The notes under the pieces were generated by a model that did no database searches, was not told the origin of the DNA, and saw nothing but the letters and a program-made list of their open reading frames with translations. From contig NZ_SGWI01000001.1 of assembly GCF_004519405.1 (NCBI RefSeq), positions 1,426,001-1,490,000 on the forward strand: DNA of 64,000 nt, in the 5' to 3' direction. This stretch comes from Pseudomonas sp. BCA17 (GTDB lineage: Bacteria; Pseudomonadota; Gammaproteobacteria; Pseudomonadales; Pseudomonadaceae). Below, piece by piece: positions 55,284 to 64,000 of the stretch. The translations under genes were made by a program, and so were the position numbers. Positions within the stretch are counted from its first letter, which is position 1. Each line of letters starts with the position of its first letter.

Positions 55284-56573
55284 ATGCGCGAAGCGTTGAA
55301 TCAAGGCCTGATCGACTTCCTCAAGGCCTCCCCTACTCCTTTTCATGCCACTGCCGCCCTCGCCCAGCGCCTGGAAGCGGCCGGTTACCAGCGTCTCGAC
55401 GAGCGCGACACCTGGGCCACCGAAGCCAACGGCCGCTATTACGTCACCCGTAACGATTCCTCGATCATCGCCTTCAAGCTCGGCCGTCATTCGCCGCTGC
55501 AAGGCGGCATTCGCCTGGTCGGCGCCCACACCGACAGCCCGTGCCTGCGGGTCAAGCCGCAACCGGAGCTGCAACGCCAGGGCTTCTGGCAACTGGGCGT
55601 GGAAGTCTATGGCGGTGCGCTGCTGGCGCCGTGGTTCGACCGCGACCTGTCCCTGGCCGGCCGCGTCACTTTCCGCCGTGACGGCAAGGTCGAGAGTCAG
55701 TTGATCGACTTCAAGCTGCCCATCGCCATCATCCCCAATCTGGCCATTCACCTGAACCGTGAAGCCAACCAGGGTTGGGCGATCAATGCCCAGACCGAGC
55801 TGCCGCCGATTCTCGCGCAATTCGCCGGTGACGAGCGCGTGGACTTCCGCGCCGTGCTCACCGAGCAACTGGCACGGGAACATGGGTTGAACGCCGACGT
55901 GGTGCTCGACTACGAGCTGAGCTTCTATGACACGCAAAGTGCGGCGGTGATCGGCCTCAATGGCGACTTCATCGCCGGCGCGCGCCTCGACAACCTGCTG
56001 TCGTGCTACGCCGGCCTGCAAGCCTTGCTCACCAGTGACACCGACGAAACCTGCGTGCTGGTGTGCAACGACCATGAAGAAGTCGGCTCTTGCTCCGCCT
56101 GCGGTGCCGATGGCCCGATGCTGGAACAGACCTTGCGCCGCCTGTTGCCCGAAGGTGATGAATTCGTACGCACCATTCAGAAATCACTGTTGGTGTCGGC
56201 GGACAATGCCCACGGAGTGCACCCGAACTACGCCGAGAAACACGACGCCAACCATGGCCCGAAACTCAACGCCGGCCCGGTGATCAAGGTCAACAGCAAC
56301 CAGCGCTACGCCACCAACAGCGAAACCGCCGGCTTCTTCCGCCATCTGTGCATGGCCCAGGAAGTACCGGTGCAGAGCTTTGTGGTACGCAGCGACATGG
56401 GCTGCGGCTCGACCATCGGCCCGATCACCGCCAGCCACCTGGGCGTACGTACCGTGGACATCGGCCTGCCGACGTTTGCCATGCACTCGATTCGTGAACT
56501 GTGCGGCAGTCACGACCTGGCGCATCTGGTGAAGGTGCTCGGTGCGTTCTATGCGAGCCGCGATTTGCCTTGA
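55284..56573 (+). CDS. apeB: M18 family aminopeptidase
   Basis: Zinc aminopeptidase for acidic N-terminal residues. The 429 residues have the M18 motifs [12 protein letters not shown] (His82), [10 protein letters not shown] (metal-bridging Asp), CNDHEEVGS (catalytic Glu) and [18 protein letters not shown] sequence near the end ([14 protein letters not shown]). It is cytoplasmic with no signal peptide. A TTTATG start at the usual family N-terminus [13 protein letters not shown] is used. Confidence 0.94.
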   Translation: MREALNQGLIDFLKASPTPFHATAALAQRLEAAGYQRLDERDTWATEANGRYYVTRNDSSIIAFKLGRHSPLQGGIRLVGAHTDSPCLRVKPQPELQRQGFWQLGVEVYGGALLAPWFDRDLSLAGRVTFRRDGKVESQLIDFKLPIAIIPNLAIHLNREANQGWAINAQTELPPILAQFAGDERVDFRAVLTEQLAREHGLNADVVLDYELSFYDTQSAAVIGLNGDFIAGARLDNLLSCYAGLQALLTSDTDETCVLVCNDHEEVGSCSACGADGPMLEQTLRRLLPEGDEFVRTIQKSLLVSADNAHGVHPNYAEKHDANHGPKLNAGPVIKVNSNQRYATNSETAGFFRHLCMAQEVPVQSFVVRSDMGCGSTIGPITASHLGVRTVDIGLPTFAMHSIRELCGSHDLAHLVKVLGAFYASRDLP

Positions 56574-56600
56574 CGTTCAGGGCTGAGGGCGCGCAGGTAC

Positions 56601-56628
56601 GTGGGAGGGGGGCGTGCTCTCTCCCACA
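56601..56628. repeat. Single REP-like hairpin
   Basis: gtgggaggg and ctctcccac pair just after apeB. Confidence 0.65.
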
Positions 56629-56721
56629 TGCAGTCTGCGTATGCCTGATCTGCATCACCTGCACTTTCTGCATTCCGACCTAGACTTGTCAGTATTCCCA
56701 CTCTGACAAGGCCGTCGCACC

Positions 56722-56898
56722 ATGATCCCCATGTCCTCCTTCCACGCCATGCTTATCCCGGTTCTGATCGGCATGATCATGTTGGCCGTGGGCTTCAACT
56801 TCCGTGACAAGCCGGTCGGCGTGTTCGGCATGTGGATCGGCATGCTGCTGATCCTGGGGACAGTGGTTTACAAGATCCTCGCCAAACTGGCGGAATGA
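56722..56898 (+). CDS. Hypothetical small membrane protein, 58 aa
   Basis: A 58-residue protein with two membrane helices (AMLIPVLIGMIMLAVGF and VFGMWIGMLLILGTVVYKIL) separated by the loop NFRDKPVG. It has no recognised family. Codon use follows the neighbouring genes. It lies 72 bases before the MscS-type channel gene on the same strand. The ribosome site is weak; a Met three codons in is a possible start. Confidence 0.65.
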   Translation: MIPMSSFHAMLIPVLIGMIMLAVGFNFRDKPVGVFGMWIGMLLILGTVVYKILAKLAE

Positions 56899-56970
56899 CA
56901 AATGCACTCGCATTGGGCATAGCGGCCTCGTACACTCGGTCAATTCGTCGTTTCCAAGGTTGACCGCCTC

Positions 56971-59136
56971 GTGCTCTCCCGTCTGTTCGCCCTGCCCTGC
57001 TATATCCTGATCGCCCTGCTCACGCTGTTGCCGCTGGCGCCTGCCCAAGCCGTGGGTTTACCCGGCCTGCTCGGCACTACCACCAAGGCCCAGCCCCAGG
57101 CGGAAGTCCCCCTGGGGCAGTCGCTGGATGAGGTGATCAAGACGCTGGAAAACGACCAGCAGCGCACCCAACTGCTGAGCGATCTGAAGAAACTCCGTGA
57201 AGCCACCCAAAAGGCGCAACCCGCCGCCGAACAAGGCGTGCTCGGGCTGATCGGCGGCACCCTGGCGGGCCTTGAGGCGCAGTTTTCCGGGGCCGACAGC
57301 CCACTGGGGCGCTGGTCCAATGAAGTCGACCAGGCCAAGGACGAACTCAGCGCCCTGATGCTGCCGGCCAGCGAATGGCTGCCGATCATTTTCGGCTTTG
57401 CCGTGATCCTGGCAGTGTGGAGCCTGCTGGCGGCGGCGCTGATCTGGCTCAGCCACCGTGTGCGCGAACGTTTCGGCCTGCCCGAAGAGCTGCCGCAGCA
57501 CCCACGCACCTGGGACATGGTGCGCTTCGCCCTGCGCAAACTGGGCCCCTGGATGATCGCCCTGATCATCACGGTTTACCTCAGCTACGCCCTGCCCTCG
57601 TCCCTGGGCAAATCCCTGGCGATGGTGCTGGCCTACGCACTGGTGATCGGCACCTGCTTCTCGGCGATCTGCGTGATTGCGTTCTCCGTGCTCGACGGCC
57701 CTCACCGTCACCGTGCCCTCTATATCCTGCGCCATCAGGCGTTCCGTCCGCTGTGGTGGATCGGCAGCTTTGCCGCCTTCGGCGAAGCGTTGAGCGACCC
57801 ACGGCTGGTCCAGGCCTTGGGGCAACACCTGGCTCACACCGCCGCGACCGTGGCCAATGTGATGGCTGCGCTGTCCACCGGCGTGTTTATCCTGCGTTTC
57901 CGTCGCCCCATCGCGCACCTGATTCGCAACCAACCGCTCTCCCGCCGCCTCACACGCCGCGCTCTCACCGACACCCTGTCCATCATCGGTACCTTCTGGT
58001 ACTTGCCGGCGCTGCTGCTGGTCGGGATTTCGCTGTTCGCCACCTTCCTGTCGGCGGGCGACACCAGCACGGCGTTGCGCCAGTCGCTGTTGTGCACGGT
58101 GCTGCTGGTGCTGTGCATGGTGATCAACGGCCTGGTACGCCGCCACGCCCTCAAGCCGCAGCGCGGGCACAAGCGCCACGCCTTGTATTCCGAGCGCCTG
58201 AAGAGCTTTGTCTACACCCTGGCCCATCTGGTGGTATGGCTGGCATTCATTGAGCTGGGCCTTCGTGTGTGGGGGATGTCGTTGATCCGCTTTACCGAAG
58301 GCGACGGTCATGAGATCAGCGTCAAACTGTTCGGCCTGGGCGGCACACTGTTGTTTGCGTGGCTGATCTGGATTCTCAGCGACACGGCCATTCACCATGC
58401 CCTGACCCGCTCGCGCAAAGGCCTGGCCAACGCCCGTGCGCAAACCATGATGCCGCTGATCCGCAACGTGCTGTTCGTGACCATCTTCATCATCGCGGCC
58501 ATCGTCGCCCTGGCGAATATGGGTATGAACGTCACGCCGCTGCTGGCAGGTGCCGGTGTGATCGGCCTGGCCATCGGTTTTGGCGCACAGTCACTGGTGG
58601 CGGACTTGATCACCGGCCTGTTCATCATCATCGAAGACTCCCTGGCCATCGATGACTACGTGGATGTCGGCGGCCACCTCGGCACCGTCGAGGGCCTGAC
58701 CATTCGGACCGTGCGCCTGCGTGACATCGACGGCATCGTACACACTATCCCGTTCAGTGAAATCAAGAGCATCAAGAACTACTCGCGGGAGTTCGGCTAC
58801 GCAATTTTCCGAGTGGCGATCCCCTACAACATGGAAATCGACGACGCGATCAAGCTGATGCGCGATGTCGGCCAAAAAATGCGCAACGACCCGCTGCAAC
58901 GTCGCAATATCTGGTCACCGTTGGAGATTCAGGGTGTCGAAAGTTTCGAATCGGGCAGCGCGATCCTGCGCGCGCGGTTCAAGACGGCGCCGATCAAGCA
59001 GTGGGAAGTGTCGCGGGCGTTCAACCTGTCGCTCAAGCGTCATCTGGATGAAGCCGGGCTGGATCTGGCCACGCCGCGCTTGAGTGTGCAGGTAGTGACC
59101 GCCGGCACTGTGCAGGAGAAAGATCAACAACAATAA
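56971..59136 (+). CDS. MscS-family mechanosensitive channel, large form
   Basis: A 721-residue inner-membrane channel with a signal peptide (LFALPCYILIALLTLLPLAPAQA), a periplasmic helical part (about 30-130), about ten further helices and the MscS core at about 510-700. The pore helix reads ANMGMNVTPLLAGAGVIGLAIGFGAQSLVADLITG, and the beta domain has EIKSIKNYSRE. This resembles the long MscS relatives (YbiO/MscM type) that respond to osmotic down-shock. The start is GTG with AAGG 12 bases upstream. Confidence 0.92.
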   Translation: MLSRLFALPCYILIALLTLLPLAPAQAVGLPGLLGTTTKAQPQAEVPLGQSLDEVIKTLENDQQRTQLLSDLKKLREATQKAQPAAEQGVLGLIGGTLAGLEAQFSGADSPLGRWSNEVDQAKDELSALMLPASEWLPIIFGFAVILAVWSLLAAALIWLSHRVRERFGLPEELPQHPRTWDMVRFALRKLGPWMIALIITVYLSYALPSSLGKSLAMVLAYALVIGTCFSAICVIAFSVLDGPHRHRALYILRHQAFRPLWWIGSFAAFGEALSDPRLVQALGQHLAHTAATVANVMAALSTGVFILRFRRPIAHLIRNQPLSRRLTRRALTDTLSIIGTFWYLPALLLVGISLFATFLSAGDTSTALRQSLLCTVLLVLCMVINGLVRRHALKPQRGHKRHALYSERLKSFVYTLAHLVVWLAFIELGLRVWGMSLIRFTEGDGHEISVKLFGLGGTLLFAWLIWILSDTAIHHALTRSRKGLANARAQTMMPLIRNVLFVTIFIIAAIVALANMGMNVTPLLAGAGVIGLAIGFGAQSLVADLITGLFIIIEDSLAIDDYVDVGGHLGTVEGLTIRTVRLRDIDGIVHTIPFSEIKSIKNYSREFGYAIFRVAIPYNMEIDDAIKLMRDVGQKMRNDPLQRRNIWSPLEIQGVESFESGSAILRARFKTAPIKQWEVSRAFNLSLKRHLDEAGLDLATPRLSVQVVTAGTVQEKDQQQ

Positions 59137-59153
59137 ACTCAGGAGAGGTCCTT

Positions 59154-60491
59154 ATGCGTTTAACCGGTCTGACACACCAGTGGGTTTTCGGCGCGCTGTG
59201 CGCAGTCGCCAGCAGTGCCGTGATTGCCGCCGGCAGCGGCCAGGGCAGCGCCCGCGAGGAAATCGCCGCCCAGGCAAAAGCGCTTGAGCCGGCGTTGCTG
59301 GAAACCCGGCGCGACATTCACGCCCACCCTGAACTGGGCAACACCGAAACCCGCACGGCCGAACTGGTCGCCAAACAATTGCGCGACCTGGGCCTTGAGG
59401 TCAAAACCGGCATCGCGCGTACCGGTGTCGTAGCCGTACTCAAAGGCGCCCTGCCCGGCCCAACCGTCGCCCTGCGGGCCGATATGGATGCGTTACCGGT
59501 GAAGGAGGTCGCCGACCTACCCTTCGCGTCCAAAGCCAAAGGCACCTACCTGGGCAAGGAAGTCGACGTGATGCACGCCTGCGGCCACGACGCCCACACC
59601 GCTATCCTCCTGAGCACGGCGAAAATCCTTACCGGCATGCGCGACCGCTTGCCCGGCACAGTCGTGTTCTATTTCCAACCTGCCGAAGAAGGCCCGAGCG
59701 ACTTCATTCCCGACGGCAAAAACACCTGGGGCGCGAAGATGATGGTGCAGGAAGGTGTGATGAAAGCGCCCAAGCCGGACGCGGTGTTCGGCCTGCACGT
59801 GTGGGCCGGTGTGCCCGCCGGGCAGATCGCCTACCGCCCAGGCCCAACCCTGGCCAGTTCAGATGACCTGCGCATCAGGATCCTCGGCAAACAGACCCAC
59901 GCCGGTCGCCCGTGGGACGGCATCGACCCGATCACCGTCGGCGCGCAAACCATCGTCGGCCTGCAAACCGTGGTCAGCCGCCGCACCGACATATCGTCAT
60001 TCCCGTCGGTGGTCAGCATCGGCACCATCAACGGCGGTACGCGCTACAACATCATTCCCGAATCGGTGGACATGAGCGGCACCATTCGCTCCTACGACTA
60101 CGGCATCCGCCAGAAGCTGCACGCGGATGTGCGCCAGACGGTAGAGAAAATCGCCGAGAGCGGTGGCGCCAAGGCCGAAGTCACGATCATCGAGAAATAC
60201 GACCCCACCATCAACAACCCGGCCCTGACCGAAAAAATGCTGCCGAGCCTGCGCTGGGCGGCCAACGATGATGTGGTGCAAGGCCCGTTGGTGGGCGGTG
60301 CCGAGGACTTCTCGTTTTATGCCAAGGAGGCACCGGGACTGTTTGTGTTCCTGGGGGTAACGCCGCGGGCTCAGGACATGAGCAAGGCTGCGCCGAACCA
60401 TAACCCGGGGTTCTATGTCGATGAGTCGGCGTTGGTGGTGGGGGTCAGGACGCTGGCGTCGCTGGCAACAGACTACCTGTACACCCGCTGA
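59154..60491 (+). CDS. Exported M20 amidohydrolase (hippurate/IAA-amino acid hydrolase-like)
   Basis: A 445-residue zinc amidohydrolase with a signal peptide (residues 1-26, LCAVASSAVIAAGSG), probably periplasmic. M20D motifs: RRDIHAHPELGNTE, the metal site MHACGHDAHT, PAEEGPSDF (catalytic Glu), the dimer-domain stretch GKQTHAGRPWDGIDP and VGGAEDFSFYA. The substrate may be an N-acyl amino acid. It starts 17 bases after the channel gene, with CAGGAGAGG upstream, so the two form an operon. Confidence 0.92.
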   Translation: MRLTGLTHQWVFGALCAVASSAVIAAGSGQGSAREEIAAQAKALEPALLETRRDIHAHPELGNTETRTAELVAKQLRDLGLEVKTGIARTGVVAVLKGALPGPTVALRADMDALPVKEVADLPFASKAKGTYLGKEVDVMHACGHDAHTAILLSTAKILTGMRDRLPGTVVFYFQPAEEGPSDFIPDGKNTWGAKMMVQEGVMKAPKPDAVFGLHVWAGVPAGQIAYRPGPTLASSDDLRIRILGKQTHAGRPWDGIDPITVGAQTIVGLQTVVSRRTDISSFPSVVSIGTINGGTRYNIIPESVDMSGTIRSYDYGIRQKLHADVRQTVEKIAESGGAKAEVTIIEKYDPTINNPALTEKMLPSLRWAANDDVVQGPLVGGAEDFSFYAKEAPGLFVFLGVTPRAQDMSKAAPNHNPGFYVDESALVVGVRTLASLATDYLYTR

Positions 60492-60499
60492 ACCACTGC

Positions 60500-60592
60500 C
60501 GTGGCGAGGGAGCTTGCTCCCGCCGGGCTGCGAAGCCGCCCTAAAAAACAGGAGCGCTTCGCACTCCAGCGGGAGCAAGCTCCCTCGCCACA
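60500..60592. repeat. Paired REP element (inverted)
   Basis: Units gtggcgagggagcttgctcccgc and gcgggagcaagctccctcgcc flank about 45 bases between convergent genes. It is very close in sequence to the pair inside the urate operon. Confidence 0.87.
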
Positions 60593-60620
60593 CAAACCAC
60601 TTCGCATGGGATGTGCTGGA

Positions 60621-60845
60621 TCAGCCGGCCAGCGCAGCGCTGTCCATCTTCTGGCGCAGGCTCAGCGGGCGCATGTCGGTCCAGACCTCCTCGATGTAGG
60701 CCAGGCACTCTTTCTTCATGCCGCTCTTGCCCACGGTGCGCCAACCTTCCGGCACGGCCTTGTAGTCGGGCCAGATGGAATACTGCTCTTCATGGTTGAC
60801 CACAACCTGGAAGAGGATGTCGTCGCGGTCAAATACTGAGGTCAT
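60621..60845 (-). CDS. MbtH-like protein
   Basis: A 74-residue helper protein for nonribosomal peptide synthetase adenylation domains. It has the full MbtH signature: [24 protein letters not shown] and [18 protein letters not shown]. It lies 82 bases downstream of pvdH on the same strand and belongs to the pyoverdine set. A PvdS-like box (60907-60930) in this gap can give it a promoter of its own. The start MTSVFDRDD follows GGAGAA. Confidence 0.95.
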   Translation of the reverse strand: MTSVFDRDDILFQVVVNHEEQYSIWPDYKAVPEGWRTVGKSGMKKECLAYIEEVWTDMRPLSLRQKMDSAALAG

Positions 60846-60906
60846 TGCTGTTCTCCATCGCTCAAAGGCTGGCTGCGCACCACGCGCAGCGCTGATATCT
60901 GTAGAA

Positions 60907-60930
60907 ACGTACCAGGCCGGCAAAAAATTA
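60907..60930 (-). promoter_or_regulatory. PvdS-like iron-starvation promoter before the MbtH-like gene
   Basis: The minus strand reads CTAATT, 16 bases, CGT. This differs by one base from the PvdS consensus TAAAT-N16-CGT. The left element overlaps the pvdH stop codon. Confidence 0.55.
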
Positions 60931-62322
60931 GAGGCCGGCAACCGCCGCCGTCACGGCGCGCCCGAAGATTTCGGCAACACGGTCGATCTCGGCAGCGGTG
61001 ATCACCAGCGGCGGCAGGAAACGCACCACGCCGCCATGGCGACCGCCCAGCTCCAGGATCAGGCCGCGCTTGAGGCATTCACGCTGTACCAGCGGTGCCA
61101 ACTGGCGATGTACCGGTGGATGGCCCTGGATATCGGGGGTGCCGTCCGGGTCCACCAGTTCCACCCCCAACATCAACCCACGTCCACGAATATCGCCCAG
61201 TTGCGGGACATCCCGTTGCAGGATGCGCAGGTGTTCAGCCAGCCGTTCCCCCATGGCGGCGGCGTGGCCGGCCAGGTCATGCTCCTTGAGGTGGCGCATC
61301 ACCGCCGAACCCGCCGCCATTGCCATCTGGTTGCCACGGAAGGTTCCGGCGTGAGCGCCCGGCAGCCAAGTGTCGAGCCAGTCGCGATACACCACCACCG
61401 CCAAGGGCAGGCTGCCGCCGATGGCCTTGGACATCACCACCACGTCCGGGATGATGCCGGCGTGCTCGAAGGCGAACATCTTGCCGGTACGGCCGAAGCC
61501 GCTCTGGATTTCATCGACGATCAACGCCACACCAGCCTGCTCGGTAATACGCCGCAGACCACGCAACCAGTCGAGGTCGGCAGGGATCACACCACCCTCG
61601 CCCTGCACCACTTCGACAATCACCGCGGCCGGCAGCGTTACGCCGGCCTCCGGGTCACTGAGCAGGTTTTGCAGGTAATGCAGGTTGACCTGTACGCCTT
61701 GCGCACCGCCCAGACCGAACGGGCAGCGGTAATCGTAGGGGTACGGCAGAAATTGCACACCATTGGCAAGCAAGGCACTCAAGGGTTTCTTCGGCCCCAG
61801 GCTGCCCATCAGGCTCAACGCACCCTGGCTCATGCCGTGATACCCGCCCTGGAATGACAACACCGTACTGCGGCCGGTGGCGGTGCGTACCAGTTTCAGC
61901 GCGGCCTCCACCGCGTCGGTGCCGGTCGGCCCGCAGAACTGGATTTTCGCTTCCCGCGCCAGCGCCGGCGGCAGCAGGCCGAACAGGTCCTGCACGAACT
62001 GGTCCTTGACCGGGGTGGTCAGGTCGAGGGTGTGCAGCGGCAGTTCATCGCTGAGTACCTGCTGGATGGCTTCGATCACCACCGGGTGGTTATGGCCCAG
62101 CGCCAGAGTGCCGGCACCGGCCAGGCAATCGATGAAACGGCGGCCCTCCACGTCCTCCACGTAGATACCCTTGGCGCGTTTGAGTGCCAGGGGGATACGC
62201 CTTGGGTAGCTGCGGGCGTTGGATTCCTGTTGGCGTTGGCGGGCCAGCAGTGGGGTTTCCTCGAATTGGTAGAGTGTTTCGTGCACCTGAGTGTCTTCGA
62301 TGCGGATGGTGGCGACTGACAT
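60928..62322 (-). CDS. pvdH: Diaminobutyrate-2-oxoglutarate aminotransferase
   Basis: Makes L-2,4-diaminobutyrate from aspartate semialdehyde for the pyoverdine siderophore. The 464 residues form a class III PLP aminotransferase: [49 protein letters not shown] and the Schiff-base Lys in [13 protein letters not shown] near residue 297. The start [12 protein letters not shown] is used; five codons upstream is an alternative. A clear PvdS box lies 75-100 bases upstream. Confidence 0.95.
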   Translation of the reverse strand: MSVATIRIEDTQVHETLYQFEETPLLARQRQQESNARSYPRRIPLALKRAKGIYVEDVEGRRFIDCLAGAGTLALGHNHPVVIEAIQQVLSDELPLHTLDLTTPVKDQFVQDLFGLLPPALAREAKIQFCGPTGTDAVEAALKLVRTATGRSTVLSFQGGYHGMSQGALSLMGSLGPKKPLSALLANGVQFLPYPYDYRCPFGLGGAQGVQVNLHYLQNLLSDPEAGVTLPAAVIVEVVQGEGGVIPADLDWLRGLRRITEQAGVALIVDEIQSGFGRTGKMFAFEHAGIIPDVVVMSKAIGGSLPLAVVVYRDWLDTWLPGAHAGTFRGNQMAMAAGSAVMRHLKEHDLAGHAAAMGERLAEHLRILQRDVPQLGDIRGRGLMLGVELVDPDGTPDIQGHPPVHRQLAPLVQRECLKRGLILELGGRHGGVVRFLPPLVITAAEIDRVAEIFGRAVTAAVAGL

Positions 62323-62396
62323 TTCTCGATCCCTCAATACGCGGGTGGGGTGAGCAGACGGGTGATCCGTGGGTGTACGGATTTCATGTTCTGGAG

Positions 62397-62420
62397 ACGC
62401 ATCAGCTTCGGGGGGATTTA
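62397..62420 (-). promoter_or_regulatory. PvdS iron-starvation (IS) promoter of pvdH
   Basis: The minus strand reads CCTAAAT, then 16 bases, then CGT, an exact match to the PvdS consensus TAAAT-N16-CGT. The site is 75 bases before the pvdH start, so transcription rises under iron limitation through PvdS. Confidence 0.8.
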
Positions 62421-62449
62421 GGGGAGACGGCGTACATATCCGTTATTCA

Positions 62450-62710
62450 GGTCACGGCCACCTGGGGTTCCGCCCTTACGGCGGGTCACTTTGGAAAAGC
62501 CGGAATGCCGGCCCAGCCCAAAGTAACCAAAGGGCTCTTGCCCCACCACTCGGCACCTCGCTCAGGCTCGGTGTGCCCGAACACAGACTTGAATCCGTGG
62601 GCCGCAGCGTTTTGCTTTCCTGTGGGAGCTGGCTTGCCTGCGCTACACAGAGTATCTACACAACTTTGGTGCGGCCATGAACCTGTGGCGAGGGAGCTTG
62701 CTCCCGTGAC
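62450..62710. repeat. Dispersed-repeat-like spacer with two single REP units
   Basis: The part 62450-62610 (cctggggttccgcccttacgg onward) resembles a repeated noncoding sequence that I associate with fluorescent Pseudomonas genomes. REP-type units follow at 62621-62646 (tgtgggagctggcttgcctg) and 62682-62707 (ctgtggcgagggagcttgct). An open frame through it is not a credible gene. It fills most of the 460-bp pvdH/AmpDh3 gap. Confidence 0.55.
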
Positions 62711-62782
62711 GGCTCGGAAGCCGGCGACTAACCCTTAGTGGCCGTGGCTTGGATAACCGATATGTCACGATCAACCGGACAC

Positions 62783-63550
62783 TCAGATCCCCCGATACCG
62801 CTCATTCAACGCATACAGAACCGCGCACGTTTGCGCATCTAGAAACCCGCAATAATCCTGCGGCCGAAAGTGCATCTGAAACGCCCGGGTTCGTTGTTCG
62901 AATGCCCGGCGATTTTTCGCCGGTGCGTATCCGTAGCGCTGGAAAGCCCGTTCCACTTCCACCTCCGGCGGCAGCCCGAGGCAAAACCGGCGTTGGTACA
63001 TAGCCCGCGTGGCCTCGTCGAACCAAGCGCCGATGCCCGCTTCGTACAAGCGCCGCCAAGGCAATTGCGGCCCAGGGTCGCTTTTGCGCCAATACGCCAC
63101 ATCCGAGTGGCCAAGCACGTCGGTCGGCCCGATCTGTGGGTAGCGACCCAGAATGTCACGAAGCAGGGCAACCAACATGTCGACCTGCGCCTCCGGGTAC
63201 GCCGGAAAGGTGAACACGCCCCCAGCATCCCGCGCCAGGTTGACGATCTCGATGCCGATCGCCCGGCCGTTGAGATTGTCTCGCCCCTCCCAATGGCTTG
63301 TACCGGCGTGCCAGGCGCGCTTGTCTTCGGGCACCAGGCGAAATACCCGCAACTCAAGATAACCGCCGGCGCGATAGGCCGGCTCATTCGGATCCGGCAA
63401 CAGGTAGTGCGCGCTGACGCCGCCCTGGGTCAGCGTATTCAGGGATGAGGTGAACGGCGCGGCGGTGTAATGCAGCACCACCTGCCGCACGGGCTCGCCG
63501 TTACGTTCGTTGAAATCGCTGGAAGGAAAACTGCTATCGATGACCAACAT
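62783..63550 (-). CDS. ampDh3: N-acetylmuramoyl-L-alanine amidase, AmpDh3-like
   Basis: Zinc amidase that removes the peptide from muramic acid. The 255 residues have the Amidase_2 zinc ligands His27 (VLHYTA), His and Asp spaced by ten (GHSDVAYWRKSDPG), and the catalytic Glu in IGIEIVNLARD. A C-terminal peptidoglycan-binding-like region follows (RAFQMHFRPQDYCGFLD). Length and the missing signal peptide fit P. aeruginosa AmpDh3 (a T6SS effector there), not AmpDh2. No T6SS or immunity gene is adjacent, so the effector role is unproven here. Confidence 0.85.
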   Translation of the reverse strand: MLVIDSSFPSSDFNERNGEPVRQVVLHYTAAPFTSSLNTLTQGGVSAHYLLPDPNEPAYRAGGYLELRVFRLVPEDKRAWHAGTSHWEGRDNLNGRAIGIEIVNLARDAGGVFTFPAYPEAQVDMLVALLRDILGRYPQIGPTDVLGHSDVAYWRKSDPGPQLPWRRLYEAGIGAWFDEATRAMYQRRFCLGLPPEVEVERAFQRYGYAPAKNRRAFEQRTRAFQMHFRPQDYCGFLDAQTCAVLYALNERYRGI

Positions 63551-63601
63551 AAGGACCGTCCTTTTTCAATACAGGCCGAATCATTCAACCCGTTGGAGCA
63601 C

Positions 63602-63649
63602 AAAAAAATTACCGCCATCCTGAAGCGCGCACGTTCAGGTTGGCGGTAA
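63602..63649 (-). terminator. Rho-independent terminator for the histidine kinase transcript
   Basis: A 16-bp stem with one mismatch (ttaccgcc.. / ..ggcggtaa) and a 9-base loop run into seven T on the minus strand. Confidence 0.88.
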
Positions 63650-63689
63650 CTATTTGGTCCTTGAAAAAGAAGGCTCAGTTGAAGCTTTT

Positions 63690-63789
63690 TGTAGAGCGAG
63701 CTTGCTCGCGAAAAACTCACAGGCGCCGCGCCCATTCAGGCAACACGCGTTATCGTTGAGGTTTTTCGCGGGCAAGCCCGCTCCTACAG
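63690..63789. repeat. Paired REP element (inverted)
   Basis: Units gtagagcgagcttgctcgcg and cgcgggcaagcccgctcctac flank about 50 bases, between the kinase stop and its terminator. Confidence 0.82.
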
Positions 63790-63797
63790 ATGGCCGC

Positions 63798-64000
63798 TCA
63801 GCGCCGCAGTGGCATCCCGAGGTCCACCCGCAGGCCGTCCGGCCGGCTGTCGAACTTCAGCGAGCAGGAACAACGCTGGACGATGGCCTGCACAATCGCC
63901 AGGCCCAGGCCGCAGCCCTCGCTGTTGCCGTTGCGCCAGAACCGTTGCGTCAGGTACTGCAGGTCCTCGCTGGAGATCTGCTTGCCATGGTCACGGACCC
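63798..64000 (-). CDS. Sensor histidine kinase, C-terminal end (cut by window edge)
   Basis: The last 67 codons of a two-component sensor kinase. The visible ATP-binding part has the G2 box CGLGLAIVQAIV after an F-box-like FWRNGNSE, followed by the closing strands LRVDLGMPL. The sensor and phosphoacceptor domains lie beyond the right edge, so the signal cannot be named. Confidence 0.85.
   Translation of the reverse strand, partial: VRDHGKQISSEDLQYLTQRFWRNGNSEGCGLGLAIVQAIVQRCSCSLKFDSRPDGLRVDLGMPLRR

Noticed and set aside
57058..58443. 461-codon open frame antisense to the MscS channel gene
   Set aside because: His/Gln-rich nonsense composition with no domain, opposite a well-supported membrane channel.
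62184..62738. 184-codon frame crossing the pvdH start and the repeat-like spacer
   Set aside because: It overlaps pvdH antisense, the PvdS box and REP units, and its protein matches only translated repeat DNA.

Overview
The window reads as ordinary chromosome of a fluorescent Pseudomonas (P. fluorescens group). GC is high. Most genes have close relatives in the core Pseudomonas genome: a run aroC, alpha/beta hydrolase, tail-anchored unknown, prmB, isochorismatase, Smr, folE matches the order known around P. aeruginosa PA1674-PA1682. There is a pyoverdine gene (pvdH) with PvdS-type promoters, and the intergenic gaps carry many REP elements of the P. fluorescens type. No rRNA, tRNA, CRISPR array or intact mobile element was seen.

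Layout. 1-4.9 kb: thiolase (cut by the left edge), polyphosphate:AMP phosphotransferase, mnmC. 5.1-10.3 kb: the osmoprotectant operon for N-acetylglutaminylglutamine amide (asnO, ngg, M42 peptidase), then a UPF0270 protein and a convergent CsrA/Rsm-type RNA-binding protein. 10.4-19.3 kb: SDR dehydrogenase, small membrane proteins, LTA-synthase-like sulfatase, ankyrin protein with an unknown partner, acyl-CoA synthetase, DUF3509 protein, a LuxR-type DNA-binding domain standing alone, and an acireductone-dioxygenase-like cupin that lacks two metal-binding histidines. 19.3-28.0 kb: the aroC to folE block, interrupted by the remains of a phage integrase, and a glutaredoxin-like protein. 28.1-34.6 kb: a citrate-type transporter/AtuA operon with a divergent LysR regulator, a glutathione transferase, and an aminotransferase divergent from a MarR regulator.

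34.8-50.1 kb is a purine-salvage and urate-degradation region. It holds a purine permease, hiuH, puuE, uraD, alc, allA, puuD, a urate/xanthine permease and a Tsx-like outer-membrane channel. Together they take urate through 5-hydroxyisourate, OHCU, allantoin, allantoate and ureidoglycolate to glyoxylate and urea. Shared TTGTAyACAA palindromes precede the purine permease and lie in the hiuH/puuE gap, and Crc-type A-rich motifs sit near several starts. In the middle of the region lies a 1749-residue protein that resembles the large dermonecrotic-toxin-like proteins of Pseudomonas. It is the strongest accessory candidate in the window.

50.1-64.0 kb: patatin phospholipase, lipid A acyltransferase, minCDE, an RluA-type pseudouridine synthase, aminopeptidase M18, a MscS-type channel, a secreted M20 amidohydrolase, a MbtH-like protein with pvdH (pyoverdine), an AmpDh3-like amidase and the tail end of a sensor histidine kinase.
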